From contig CM072512.1 of NCBI GenBank assembly GCA_036898135.1, forward strand, positions 11,319,812 through 11,383,811: a DNA stretch of 64,000 nt, read 5' to 3'. This stretch comes from Oncomelania hupensis (Eukaryota > Mollusca > Gastropoda > Littorinimorpha > Pomatiopsidae). The notes below the pieces were generated by a model. It did no database searches and had not been told where the DNA came from. It saw only the letters and a program-made list of their open reading frames with translations. Positions 48,401-63,169 of this stretch are shown one piece after another (position 1 is the first letter of the stretch; each line of letters starts with the position of its first letter). Position numbers and translations under genes: made by a program.

Positions 48401-49632
48401 TGAAAGGTAACTTCTTATTGACAGTCGCTACTAACGTTTGGTAAACAATACCACATTTTTGCATGAAACGAAACATGTTACAGTGGGCGAATTTCATTGT
48501 TGATTTCTCATTTTATCTCACCTTTACCCAAGCATCCCGTAATATGGCTCGTCCCTCACCTAAAACAGCATGAAACCAACTCAGCTGGCAGGACACTTGA
48601 TCTCTAATGGTCCGTCGCCTGATACTTGGTCAAGTGTCCTATATATTATTGTTTAAATGGATAAATTAGTTGTTTCAAGTTCTTCTACATTATCAGTATT
48701 ATAGACCTAGTTGTAGGATACTGTTTGGCAGAATACATACTCGCTTGGAAACAGGATTTTTCTTGTTTCACCATACGAGAGTTACTCCAAGGAAATCAAT
48801 GGCTGCGTCCCTTATTTCAGCGACACGAAGTTCGCTTACCCTTTTTCTATACTGCTACAGGTATACGAAAGTGGTTGAGTTGGAACGGCTGCGCACGCAT
48901 CCTTCGTGCAGCTAAAGGGTAACGAAACGAAACTCCAACGAAATGCGATCTTTATTTCTCTACTTCTAGTGTCAGCTGCTTTTGTCGCTGAGAGATAAAA
49001 TCAGAAATGGAGAACTTGTTCTGTACATATCACAATGCATTTAGTTTCATGCGAAAGCAGCACAATTGACAACAGGTAGAAGCCATTGTCTACAGGGAGT
49101 TACTTTTCAACTACTGTGGGTTAGTGCTATCACCACCGCAGCTGGGCCCATACTCGTTGTGCCTGTACTGTGTCTGCTCTTGTGTTTACTGTCTGTCTTC
49201 TCCGCTGTCTGTTGTCTCTCTTATAATGTGTCTGTAATAGCGCGTGGGTCTAGGAGAGAGTTCAAATGCTTGTGTGTCTGGAGCGAGCACAAGGTTTGGA
49301 AGCAGCCCAAAATACTTGTCTGTCTGGGACTTCACAAAACTAGACCTAGCTATATAGCTACGATGAAAGGCGGATCCGCTGGACCTCAGATGCTGCTTAT
49401 CCAAGTTAATAGAGATCTTGCACCGTGTTTCAAAGGAAAACAAAACCAAGAAAACAAAGGGACGAAACAACATTAATGGGATGGATGGAGGCGATGAAGA
49501 ACACGGAAGAAAGTTAAACAGGTGAAATCGGGTTAGAAAGTAAAGTTTATACAATTTTTGTTGGGAATCCGAATAATATTCGGTCGGATGGACAGAATTA
49601 GAAAACAATAGCTCCTCAGCTTCGCTCGGCAG
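48401..49632. other. No gene recognised
   Basis: ORFs of 65-140 codons overlap on both strands at 49066-49608 with a Cys/Leu-rich stretch in one. None has an ATG in good context, a domain or clear splice sites. Confidence 0.45.
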
Positions 49633-50157
<525 letters not shown>

Positions 50158-50323
50158 ACATTTGTACAGCGCCCTGCCTTACTAGAGCTCATATAGCGCT
50201 TTACAGAAGATAAATTTTAAAAAATGAATAAAACATCATAATAATAAATAAATACATAAATAATTAAACGAAGCAAAAGCAAAACATGAATACCAAACTA
50301 GAACCTACACATAAACTCACACG

Positions 50324-50324
<1 letters not shown>

Positions 50325-50354
<30 letters not shown>

Positions 50355-50393
50355 CCACCCACCCACACACACACACACCCACATACAAGCACA

Positions 50394-50430
<37 letters not shown>
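50325..50430. repeat. (CA)n microsatellite with CCCA interruptions
   Basis: About 105 bp of CA repeats and CCCA/CATACAAG interruptions within the LINE 3' UTR. Confidence 0.93.
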
Positions 50431-50432
<2 letters not shown>

Positions 50433-50662
50433 CGACTATGACTGTTGTTTTTTTTTTAAAAGTATTTGACGAAGAAAAGTTCAGAATCGAGATTTAAGGA
50501 TAGACCGTGTTGAAAATATGTGTTTTCAGTCCAGAGCGCAATGAAAGCGATGATTCAACATAGCGCACAGTTAAAGGAAGATAACTCCAAACTGTAGGGG
50601 CTGAAAAGCAGGACGAGCGTTCACCAGAAGTTTTTGTTTTCATACTGGGAATACGATTTATG

Positions 50663-50726
50663 CTGGTCCTGATTTGGCTCGGAAGAGTCCGCTGGACCTA
50701 AAGCAATAATTATGTAATGTAATGTA
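50663..50726 (+). mobile_element. 64-bp GGACC-tail family insertion, 12-bp TSD
   Basis: CTGGTCCTGATTTGGCTCGG and AAGAGTCCGCTGGACCTAAA plus a TAATG-repeat tail lie between ATACGATTTATG at 50651-50662 and 50727-50738. It contains only the last ~45 bp of the family, so it is an extreme 5' truncation. It interrupts the L2-like coding remnant. Confidence 0.9.
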
Positions 50727-50790
50727 ATACGATTTATGCGATTTATGGCGACTTTAAAAGCTAGATTTGGACGGAAACGAAAGGAGCATT

Positions 50791-51613
50791 TTCTCTTTAC
50801 ATGAAAGAAGTTTTTTTTTTAAATCAACAGGTCTTCAAGAAAAAAAATATATATAAAAAGGAAGGCTAGACATTTTATTAACAGTAGTTCCAAGTGAGTA
50901 ACGACCACGACAAGCAGTTGAAGGGAAAAAAACACACGCCGCATTTGATGCTCTCTGAGGATGCAGTTTTATAAGCCATAAAAGTTACGCCTCTTTCATA
51001 TATCTATAAACATGCAGGATGGTCTAGAAAGAAAAAAGCCAGAAAGGCATTGAAATAGAATTAACAGCAGCTCAGGTGAGAAGAGAATAAGAGTAGTTGG
51101 CGATGGGAAGGCGGGGGAGAGAAGGAAAAGCCGAGGGGAGGGGGCCGCATTTATGATTTTGAGGGTGATTAGCAGATCGCGGTTTTATACAGGGTGGCAG
51201 AAAATTCGTTTTTATTTCAATTCAGTAAATGATTTCGTAGTATACAGTATAGATTATTTGCATTTTATTAAATGAACTGCTTCCGCACTTTTGACACGCA
51301 CGGGTATTAATCTTCGGGTTATTGTTAATTTTATTCGTCACCCTCTTTGGGGTTTTCTAGCTTTTGTACTTGTTAGCAGCGGCATCTAACCATTTAAAGT
51401 GGAAAGTACGGCACTACCATAAACATTTGCTCTTGCATGCCCCTGTCCAATACAAGAGTAGAACTAGCGATGTCCTTACTAATCAGCTTTCATTATTCGG
51501 TCCTCCACTTTGACTAGCGAGCATCCCACCCTCCTCACAACTGAACCATATCAATTATACCTCTCTTATGATCTCAGCTTCGTTGTATGATGCGGGTTGG
51601 TTGATAGTTGATA
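50791..51613. other. No gene recognised
   Basis: A-rich and purine-rich sequence. No supported exon or repeat partner. Confidence 0.5.
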
Positions 51614-51930
51614 GGGAGGCACGGTGGCCTAATGGTAGAGCTTTGGCTTTCGGATCTGAAGGGTTCGAGCCCAAGACGGGGCATTGTGTTGTGTCCCTGG
51701 GAAAGACACTTTACTCCCGTTTCCTACTCCTTCGGATGAGAGTATAAACCGAGGTCTAGTCTGTGTCGCATACATTCCACCATAACGGACTTTAAAGATC
51801 CTGACGCTCATGTCCTAGACGGGTGAGTGCCGGTGACAAGAACACACCCAGCATGCACCTAGGTCCTTCTCCCCCATCCCTGGCTGACCAGGATTGTACT
51901 CAGTTGTCTAGAGCGTTATTACGATGCGCC
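51614..51930 (+). mobile_element. Long tRNA-derived SINE (family B), 5' part
   Basis: The tRNA-like head has A box TGGCCTAATGG and B-box-like GGTTCGAGCCC. It is followed by the body seen inverted at 18178-18585. The SINE is cut at 51930 by gypsy element 2, and its remainder resumes at 59163. Confidence 0.85.
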
Positions 51931-53459
51931 TGTCACAAATTGGCTAGTTTAAACTCTGCCTATCGACTATTTAGCATTGTGTAGCCTTTGTAACAGTAGA
52001 GAGTTAGTATAGTACACAGCAGCAATTAAATTACAGCACACTGCGAGCCTGAGCCACACACACAGCGCAGTGACGTCAGCACTTGAGTTTTGAATCGGAC
52101 CGTTGGAACCAATGGGAGAGCTTAGGCAAAGTGGTTGGAGCCAGTTTGACTGGGTCCAAACCACGCACAGTTTTGGTCAGTTGGGAGGAATACACCGAAG
52201 TGTGAACAGCTAGATAGCTAGAGAAATCTCTACACACTTAGACCAGGAAGCAGGACTTAGGATCTTAGAATTCTATCAAGTCACAACGGGCCTGAACTTG
52301 TCAAACAGGTAAATGAACACCCTTCTGTTTCATCGTGATATATTTATATTATTGTTGAAATTATGTTTGAAGAATTTGCTATGCATAAATGTGAATTGTT
52401 AATCCGAATTTGCGTGACCATGTGGAAACGCCGAACACGTGGTAAAACACGACCGGTTGCGCCGCCATGTTGTATCCCGTACGGAACCACTGTTGTTTAA
52501 CTTATATGTATGTTTGCAGACCAGTGGCTGTACCACTGAATGTTTATATTATTATTAATTCTGTATGTGTATAGTTAGACACGATTGATATTTATGTATG
52601 TATAGGAATTTAGAGTGAGATTCCAGTGGAACCCGGAAGTAGCAGAATGTTCGTCGCTTATGTATAGAGATGTGGAGCTATCACTGAGGGCTACTTGGCT
52701 TTCAGTGAGACGCTCTGCACAAACCGATTATTCAGGGTTGTGCAGAATTTCGTCTCTTATATTACAGACGAGCAGGCGAGCTATCCCGAGCTATCCGGTG
52801 CACCCCACTCCACAGAAACGACTAGTTGGTGGAGGAGACTCTACCGCACCAGACGGAAAGAGCTGCCTTGAAAAACTCCCTGTCAGACCCCACAGCGTGG
52901 CAAGGGAACCCAACTACACAACGACACAGGTGGACCAGAAGCTACCTCACAGAAGGACTTCGAACCCCCACTCATGAGTTAAGTGCATAACACGAAGGTG
53001 CACTTAAACTGATCATAGCAGGACCACAGTAGTCCAACTCTTCAGAAACTGTAAAACGGACCACAGTAGTCCAAATCTACATGAAATATTATAGCAAGTG
53101 CCCTAGGAAGAATATAACAGCTGCCTAGACTATCAGCGATCGAACTATTAGCAGTGACTGAGACTTTTTAAGTTAGATTAGTACTTAGAGAATCTTGTAT
53201 AGAGTAGAAGAAATAAATGTGTGATTTTAACTGTTATCAAAAGGCTGGACTACATATGATTCATAGCCGTGTGAAAGCTAGTGTGACAGTATTCTTTTAC
53301 CATTTTTCTATCTATTTCTGTACCCCAACCTTAACACAGAACGAGCTAAACAAATAAATTTATTAAAGTAATTCATAGGGTGACGTACTAGCAGTTCCCA
53401 CCGAATAAACGTGAGGGTCCATAATTCCATTGTGCAGAGCCCATAAACCCCACGTGACA
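51931..53459 (+). repeat. 5' LTR of gypsy element 2
   Basis: The unusually long 1529-bp LTR has AATAAA motifs near its 3' part (about 53209 and 53355). A 120-codon ORF (52615-52977) occurs in both LTRs, lacks an ATG start in this frame and is probably non-coding. Confidence 0.97.
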
Positions 53460-53466
53460 CTTTAAT

Positions 53467-53485
53467 TGGAGAGCCTAGCCAGGAT
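53467..53485 (+). promoter_or_regulatory. Candidate primer-binding site
   Basis: TGGAGAGCCTAGCCAGGAT begins seven bases after the 5' LTR. It starts with TGG as expected for a tRNA 3' end complement and has the same general plan as the site in element 1. The tRNA is not identified. Confidence 0.45.
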
Positions 53486-53827
53486 CTGTGTATAATAGGA
53501 ATTGGGTATAACCGGACCTAAGTACAATAAAATTAGATAACAGTAGGAGTAGTAGAATAACTTAGAATAGTGGTAACAAGGACTGATCAGTTGGGTGCAC
53601 TATTCTTTAGTTAAAAACTTTTTTGCTTCAAATATTTTTGTGCCTGTATGTTGCATTGTTCTTTTGCAGGTTTTGCTTAAATAACTGTTGTATGCCATTT
53701 GACTCTTGTTTTATTCTATTATTGATTGCGAATTTTATGGTCTTTGCATTGTTGTTATTGAATTGCAATATTGCTAGTGTTTTGGTATTCCACGTGATTC
53801 AGAGGTTGTTCATAGACACTTTTGACA

Positions 53828-56800
53828 ATGTCGGACCCCGTGGCCTTGAGATTGCGTTTCAAGGAACTAGGAGAAGCTTTACACTTAGCAGGGGCAGACC
53901 TAATTGCGTATATCAATGCAGAGGTAGAGAAACAGGAAGCTAAGGCAGAGAGAGCAGCAGAGAGAGAGGCGAAGAAATTCGAAGCAGAACAGAGAAAAGC
54001 GGAACTAGAAGCAGAGCAAAAGAAATTAGAACTAGAAGCAGAGCAGAAGAAACTAGCATTAGAAGCAGAGCAGAAGAAATTAGAAGCAGAGCAAAAGAAA
54101 GCAGAGTTAGAAGCAGCAAGAGAACAGAAGAAACTAGAATTAGAAGGAGAACAGAAAAAGGCAGCATTAGCAGCAGAGAGAGATGCAGAAGTTAGGAGGT
54201 GGGAGTATGAGCGGGCAGAAAAAGAAAAAGAGCGGGCAGAAAAAGAAAAAGAGAGGGAAGAAAAGGAAAAAGAAAGACAGCATGAGTTAGAGCTAAGAAG
54301 ATTGGGATCAGGAGCTTCAAGTTCTTCCTCAACCCCTCCCCACTCAGATCAGCTAGAGGTAGCATCCAACCCTGTACAAGGAATGTCATTCCCACTGGGA
54401 ACATTCAATGAGAGAGAAGAAGGTCTAGATCTCTATCTGACTAGGTTTGAGCGTCTAGCAACAGAGTACAAACTAGATCCCACCCATTGGTCTTTCAAGC
54501 TTAGTCAAGGACTTAGAGGAAAGGCTTATGACATCTACAGTAAGCTACCGACTGACAGAGTGACTGACTATCACAAAGTAAAAGAGGCACTCCTAACGGG
54601 ATTCGAACTAACAGGAGAATGCTATCGGCAAAAATTCCGCACCAACCGGAGAGTGAAAGGAGAGAGCTATGCGCAGTTCGCGGATCGGTTGTCCACAATG
54701 CTAGATAAGTGGATTAGCCAGTCAGCCACGGCTAAAACGTATGATGGACTGACAGAACTGTTAGTATGGGAACAGCTACGGGAAACCATGACCCCCGAGC
54801 TGAGAACATTCTCAGTAGAGCAGGGCGCGGAAAGACTAGAAGATCTGGTCAAGGTCGCAGATAGGTACGTGGCCGCACACGGAGAAGCCAAGAGCTTCAG
54901 GCGAGACCTAAAGCCTAACGGGAAAGAGGCACAGAAACGAAGCCCTACCCGGGAAGAGCGCACCGCGAATAAGCCGAATAACCCCAGACCTGGGCAGAAT
55001 AAAGGACCCAACGCGGAATTCGGGAAAAGAGGTCCTGCAGAACAGAGACGGTATTGTTCGTTCTGCAACAGAAACAATCACTCCACCGCAGAATGTTTCA
55101 AGTTGGCCGCACAACGTAGGGAAGAGCGCGAAAGCCGGCCAGCGCACAGAGTTCTAACTCAAAGTAGCGGTAACAAGCCACACACCATCGGAGATCACCC
55201 ATCGGTGACAGACACGGTCAAGGTCAACGGAAAAGAAGCGAACTGTCTGTATGACACAGGTCTATCATACGACGCGATAGTTAGCGAATCTCTTGTATCG
55301 CGCGCGGACTTGACAGACAAGACAGTCGACTTACAAGGAGCAGACTTGACGAAACCGACAACTACTTGCCCAATAGCATGGATAGAAGTAGAGAGTAGGT
55401 ACGTCACAGGACGAATCCAAGCAGCTGTTTTACAGAAACCCCTGTATGATCTAGTGCTAGGTTGTAGGTATGTGTTCTTAGGCACGCCCCCCAAAACTGT
55501 AGAGATAGCTGCAGTGCAAACCAGGGCCCAAGCTAAAACCCAACCACCCCAGCCCGAGTTCGCTCCGAATCCAGGACTCGAAGAGATCAAAACAGCACAG
55601 AAAGAAGACACCTCGATAGCGAAGTGCTTCCAGAAGCTACCCAAGGCGCACACACCCCCGCACAAGGGAGACTTCTACATGGAAGAGGGAGTTCTACATC
55701 GACAAGGAGATGGAGATCACACCCAACTAGTACTACCAGCCACCCTTCGAGCCCAAGTACTAGAATTAGGCCACAGCATGCCACTCAGCGGACACATGGG
55801 AATTGGAGCCACAGTGCAGAGAATCAGCGCACACTACTATTGGCCAGGAATCACGGAGGATGTCAAGCGCTACGTGAAATCTTGCCACCAATGTCAACGA
55901 TATTCCCCGCGACATCACACCGTACCAGTTACCTTAGGACCATCGGTAGTAGTCGGCGTGCCATTCCAGCAAGTCTCAGTAGACATAGTAGGACCACTGC
56001 CCATGACCAAGAAGAGGAACAGATTTCTACTCACACTCGTCGACGCATGTACGATGTGGTGCGAAGCAGTCCCGTTGCCAGCGATAGACACCAAGAAGAT
56101 TGCAGATGCACTCATCGCCATCTTTACCAGAGTCGGATTCCCGGACAGCATTAGAACGGACAACGGATCTCAGTTCACCGGCCGCCTGATGCAAGACGTG
56201 TTCGAGTTGATACAAGTTCATCACATTCGCACACCACCATACCACCCCGCCAGCAACGGACAAGTAGAAAGACTGAATGGAACCCTTCTCACCATCCTCA
56301 GGAAAGTCGCCGACGACAATCCAGAAGCGTGGGACACCTACGTGAATGCGGCACTGTTCGCATACCGAGAAACGCCCCATGCAGCCACAGGCTACACCCC
56401 GTCAACATTGCTATTCGGCAGACCCCTAGCAGGACCGCTAGAAGCCCTACGCAGAAGTTGGACGGAGGCCAAGATAGACGACACACCAAGAGGTGCCACC
56501 AAGTACGTCGCAGACCTGCAGGAAACCCTCAAAGCAACGTGGAAGAAAGCTGGTGAAGCACTGAAGAAGGCAAGAGCCCGTCAGGCGAAGTACTACAACC
56601 GCCACGCGAAGGACAGAGAACTGCAAGTCGGCGATCAAGTGCTACTCTTACTTCCAAGTGGAACCAACAAGCTGGACATCGCTTGGAGAGGACCGTACCG
56701 GGTGACTGCCAAGAAATCCAAGACAGTCTACCAAGTAGAGGTGAACGGGAGAGCCCGATACCACCACATCAATCTCCTCAAGAAATACACGGACCGACCA

Positions 56801-57461
56801 GCGACCCCCAGCACACACACCTGGATGGCCATCGCCATCGCGGAAGAAGTTCATCCCCAACTACAACAGCATCGCCGTACCACTGACAAATGGAACCCGG
56901 AAAATCGCCCCGGACAAAGTAGTTTGGACAGCCGAATGCGAGACAGCATTCCAAACACTCAAGGACAAAATGACATCGGCGCCAGTACTCCACCTACCCG
57001 ATTTGACTCAGCCATTCGTTCTTCGCACCGACGCAAGCGACTTAGGCCTCGGAGCAGTACTGCTACAGCGCGACCCCAAGAATGCAGAGACGCTATTCCC
57101 TGTCGCCTACGCCAGCAGAAAATTGAGACCCGCCGAGACCCACTACGCCACGTCGGAGAAAGAATGCCTTGGACTAGTCTGGGCCATACAGAAATTCCAA
57201 CTCTACCTGTATGGGACCCACTTCACAGTTCAGGTGGACCACCAACCACTATCGTTCCTGGCAGCCTCCAAGTCTTTGAACTCTCGCCTGATGCGATGGG
57301 CACTCACCCTTCAGGCATACTCATTCCAAATCGAGTACATCCCCGGAAAGGAAAACCACGGAGCCGACTACCTCAGTCGCCATCTCGTGGAGGACACAGC
57401 AGCTGTCGCCCACCCAACACAACTAAGGGCCACAGCACCAGAATTCGTCCCCGCCCAATAA
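53828..57461 (+). pseudogene. Gypsy element 2 gag-pol with RT core deleted
   Basis: ATG at 53828 opens gag with a long Glu/Lys/Ala coiled coil (about residues 33-165), a gag core (about 185-360) and a CCHC knuckle (410-423). Protease DTG is at 476-478. The integrase HHCC starts at about 649, and the core has D719, D778 and E814, an exact D,D35E. A GPY/F-like module (WRGPYRV...YHHINLLKKY) follows. At about 56845 the sequence jumps, in another frame, to the RT thumb (KFIPNYN, from 56847) and a complete-looking RNase H (RTDASDLGLG, SEKECLGLVWA, VDHQPL, GADYLSRH) ending at 57461. Fingers and palm, including the YxDD box, are gone. After the junction the gag-pol frame continues out of phase to 57475. 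Confidence 0.95.
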
Positions 57462-57611
57462 AACCCTGTCACTAGTGTCCATAGCTACCTGGCACAGCAT
57501 TGCAGCTCAGGTAGAGCAACTTACTTAGCTTGTAAATAGGACCCTAGGATAGTGCAGCGTTAAACTAGGCTCTGTAGTAGAAAAAGGTCGAATCCAGTAG
57601 TCATCGCCTTT

Positions 57612-57628
57612 TTTCAGTTGAGGGAGCC
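57612..57628 (+). promoter_or_regulatory. Candidate polypurine tract
   Basis: TTGAGGGAGCC immediately precedes the 3' LTR. The purine run is short, so the call is tentative. The 57462-57611 stretch before it has no recognised feature. Confidence 0.45.
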
Positions 57629-59157
57629 TGTCACGAATTGGCTAGTTTAAACTCTGCCTATCGACTATTTAGCATTGTGTAGCCTTTGTAACAGTAGAGA
57701 GTTAGTATAGTACACAGCAGCAATTAAATTACAGCACACTGCGAGCCTGAGCCACACACACAGCGCAGTGACGTCAGCACTTGAGTTTTGAATCGGACCG
57801 TTGGAACCAATGGGAGAGCTTAGGCAAAGTGGTTGGAGCCAGTTTGACTGGGTCCAAACCACGCACAGTTTTGGTCAGTTGGGAGGAATACACCGAAGTG
57901 TGAACAGCTAGATAGCTAGAGAAATCTCTACACACTTAGACCAGGAAGCAGGACTTAGGATCTTAGAATTCTATCAAGTCACAACGGGCCTGAACTTGTC
58001 AAACAGGTAAATGAACACCCTTCTGTTTCATCGTGATATATTTATATTATTGTTGAAATTATGTTTGAAGAATTTGCTATGCATAAATGTGAATTGTTAA
58101 TCCGAATTTGCGTGACCATGTGGAAACGCCGAACACGTGGTAAAACACGACCGGTTGCGCCGCCATGTTGTATCCCGTACGGAACCACTGTTGTTTAACT
58201 TATATGTATGTTTGCAGACCAGTGGCTGTACCACTGAATGTTTATATTATTATTAATTCTGTATGTGTATAGTTAGACACGATTGATATTTATGTATGTA
58301 TAGGAATTTAGAGTGAGATTCCAGTGGAACCCGGAAGTAGCAGAATGTTCGTCGCTTATGTATAGAGATGTGGAGCTATCACTGAGGGCTACTTGGCTTT
58401 CAGTGAGACGCTCTGCACAAACCGATTATTCAGGGTTGTGCAGAATTTCGTCTCTTATATTACAGACGAGCAGGCGAGCTATCCCGAGCTATCCGGTGCA
58501 CCCCACTCCACAGAAACGACTAGTTGGTGGAGGAGACTCTACCGCACCAGACGGAAAGAGCTGCCTTGAAAAACTCCCTGTCAGACCCCACAGCGTGGCA
58601 AGGGAACCCAACTACACAACGACACAGGTGGACCAGAAGCTACCTCACAGAAGGACTTCGAACCCCCACTCATGAGTTAAGTGCATAACACGAAGGTGCA
58701 CTTAAACTGATCATAGCAGGACCACAGTAGTCCAACTCTTCAGAAACTGTAAAACGGACCACAGTAGTCCAAATCTACATGAAATATTATAGCAAGTGCC
58801 CTAGGAAGAATATAACAGCTGCCTAGACTATCAGCGATCGAACTATTAGCAGTGACTGAGACTTTTTAAGTTAGATTAGTACTTAGAGAATCTTGTATAG
58901 AGTAGAAGAAATAAATGTGTGATTTTAACTGTTATCAAAAGGCTGGACTACATATGATTCATAGCCGTGTGAAAGCTAGTGTGACAGTATTCTTTTACCA
59001 TTTTTCTATCTATTTCTGTACCCCAACCTTAACACAGAACGAGCTAAACAAATAAATTTATTAAAGTAATTCATAGGGTGACGTACTAGCAGTTCCCACC
59101 GAATAAACGTGAGGGTCCATAATTCCATTGTGCAGAGCCCATAAACCCCACGTGACA
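57629..59157 (+). repeat. 3' LTR of gypsy element 2
   Basis: 1529 bp, the same length as the 5' LTR and nearly identical to it. Confidence 0.97.
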
Positions 59158-59162
59158 GCGCC

Positions 59163-59275
59163 CAAAGGCTGCCAGTTGGCGCCTAGGGCGGCTTGAGTTA
59201 GATCCTGTATCGGCCAGCGCCTTGAGCAGCTCTTGAGCTGAAAAAGCGCTATATAAGAACAATTAAATAAATAAA
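59163..59275 (+). mobile_element. Long tRNA-derived SINE (family B), 3' part
   Basis: This continues the SINE interrupted at 51930: AAAGGCTGCCAGTTGGCGCC, GGCGGCTTGAGTTAGATCC, CCTTGAGCAGCTCTTGAGCT, then GAAAAAGCGCTATATAAGAA and an AATTAAATAAATAA tail. Confidence 0.87.
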
Positions 59276-61572
<2,297 letters not shown>

Positions 61573-61623
61573 TACTACTGCTGCTGCTGCTGCTACTACT
61601 ACTAGTACTACTACTACTACTAT

Positions 61624-61660
<37 letters not shown>

Positions 61661-61661
61661 G
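61573..61661. repeat. (CTG)n-(CTA)n microsatellite
   Basis: CTG units pass into CTA/ACT units, about 88 bp in total. Confidence 0.95.
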
Positions 61662-61697
61662 AACAGTAGCATGTATAGTCTGCCTATATTACATGAT

Positions 61698-61743
61698 TAT
61701 TGCTTTAGGTCCAGCGGACTCTTCCGAGCCAAAGCAGGACCAG
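61698..61743 (-). mobile_element. GGACC-tail family fragment, ~46 bp
   Basis: On the minus strand this reads GGTCCTGCTTTGGCTCGGAA, GAGTCCGCTGGACCTAAAGC and AATAAT, the same terminal segment as at 50663-50726. No clear TSD was found. Confidence 0.75.
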
Positions 61744-61846
61744 AGAGACGTTATCTTAAAATATTATCAAATGTTTCAAATCTTAAAAAACAAGCTTGTT
61801 ACTCTTAAATACTCAAACAAACGTTCACATTGGTTTAGTGTATTAC

Positions 61847-61900
61847 TGTGTGTGTGTGTGTGTGTAGGTGTGTGTGTGTGTGCAAAAGCGTTTAATAATA

Positions 61901-61960
<60 letters not shown>
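61847..61960. repeat. (GT)n and (TAA)n microsatellites
   Basis: GT repeats at 61847-61882 and about 20 TAA units at 61894-61958. The latter abuts the solo LTR's target site. Confidence 0.95.
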
Positions 61961-61965
61961 GTGAT

Positions 61966-62919
61966 TGTCACGAATATAGGGGGTTGGGGGGATGAGGATC
62001 AGCAATTATTCCCCCGCGCTGTGTTGCCTCCCTTGACTAGGCCAACTTGCGGCGACATTCAGGGAAATAATGCTGGGAGTACTAGAGAATGATAGACAGT
62101 CAAAAGGCCAGACGAGAAGAATACAAACTAAACTAGTAGAGGATATGAACAAGGGGGAAGTCGGTGGTTATAATATAATACTAGACAATTTATTAAGTAG
62201 ATACTTTAGGTCAAGCGTAGTTGGTAGGCTATAGGGCTGAGTCACTGGTGAGAGTCAGTTAATGTCCAGAGTATCGAGGAGTTATTCAGGTTTAGTTATC
62301 TGAGGGTTACTGGGGCGATTGAGGACTGATGTCATCATAAGGCGAGGGGGTATCTGGCTGCTATCGCGTGGTTAGCCAGATGGTCCGAGAATTGTGGTGT
62401 GCGCTGGGTGCGCACTTAGCTGCTATAGGTGTAGGCGGTGGTTGCCTCTGGATTCTGGATGGCGATGACGCAAGGGTCCAGTCGGATGGCGTCCGTCTCC
62501 CAATCCAGGTCACTAGGTCGAATTCTTTGGTAATCGGGGTTGTTTTGCAAGCGGCCTACGGGGCTGACCGGTTGCTGTATCTCTGCTTTTACGCTTCACG
62601 GTGTCAACCAGGGTATAAGGGTTGCACGCAGCGGGTCGTGAGTCTTCGTAGCAGCCCGGTATAAGGGCCCGTTCTTGACCAAGGAACGGGTAGGAACACA
62701 AGAATATTGACGAGGCTCAGGGGTCGCAACGTAGATGCAGACGTGTCCTCGGCAGGCAGGGTTTTTACTCGGGCTGACGGAGTGAGACTGATGCTTGAGT
62801 CTCTATTCTGGGGCTTCAAGGGGCTATCCCGAGGGGCGTGGCTTAAGTGGCTTGGCCAGCAGGCGAGAAAGTAGAAACTGGACGCGAGCAGCGCCGGGGC
62901 TAATCGTCCGCTTGTGACA
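61966..62919. mobile_element. Solo LTR, third family, 5-bp TSD GTGAT
   Basis: A 954-bp segment begins TGTCACGAATATAGGG and ends CGCTTGTGACA, flanked by GTGAT at 61961-61965 and 62920-62924. The TGTCAC/GTGACA ends match those of gypsy element 2, but the body does not obviously align, so it is a related or separate LTR family. An AATAAA on the minus strand (about 62188-62194) may suggest minus orientation. ORFs inside it are not credible genes. Confidence 0.8.
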
Positions 62920-63090
62920 GTGATAATGCAGGATGTTGTCACGCGCCTTTTCTTCAATCGATCTCAAAGCGCCGCGATCTGCAGAGATCTCTATTACAAA
63001 AGTCGGAGGAGAAAGCAGTTTGTATTTTACTAGATGTACTACATCCAAAATCTATGACATAAGTCGGAAATTGACATCGATTTTATTTAT

Positions 63091-63130
63091 TTTTTTTTTT
63101 TTGGGGGGGGGGGGAGGGGGGGGGGGGGGG
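63091..63130. repeat. T12-G27 homopolymer pair
   Basis: A T run is followed by a G run with one A. The length may be unreliable in the assembly. Confidence 0.85.
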
Positions 63131-63169
63131 TTGTAGAAATTTTAGATTGACTGCATCCAACCTCACTTT

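Larger units (their letters stand above)
50158..50790 (-). pseudogene. L2-like LINE C-terminus and 3' UTR
   Basis: On the minus strand an open segment ends at TAA (50494-50496). It encodes KTSGERSSCFSAPTVWSYLP, a VRYVESSLSLRSGLKTHIF stretch and a short end, the hallmark C-terminal wording of L2/CR1-type LINEs. The coding similarity continues upstream of a 64-bp retroinsertion at 50663-50726. The 3' UTR (50158-50493) includes a CA microsatellite (50325-50430) and paired GCGCT motifs before the (GTA)n tail. Confidence 0.82.
51931..59157 (+). mobile_element. Ty3/gypsy element 2, Gmr1-like order, 5-bp TSD GCGCC
   Basis: A 7227-bp element with 1529-bp LTRs (51931-53459, 57629-59157) is flanked by GCGCC at 51926-51930 and 59158-59162. 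LTR ends are TGTCAC and GTGACA, and I saw one difference between LTRs (TGTCACAAATT against TGTCACGAATT). Internal order is gag, protease, integrase, then an RT-thumb/RNase H remnant. The RT fingers and palm are missing. It belongs to a different family from element 1. Confidence 0.97.

Noticed and set aside
49066..49608. Host gene from overlapping 136- and 140-codon ORFs
   Set aside because: The frames lie on opposite strands, have no domain, and the plus frame lacks an ATG start. Chance open frames are the simpler explanation.
52615..52977. 120-codon ORF, repeated at 58313-58675
   Set aside because: It lies within the LTRs of gypsy element 2, lacks an ATG start and has no recognisable motif.
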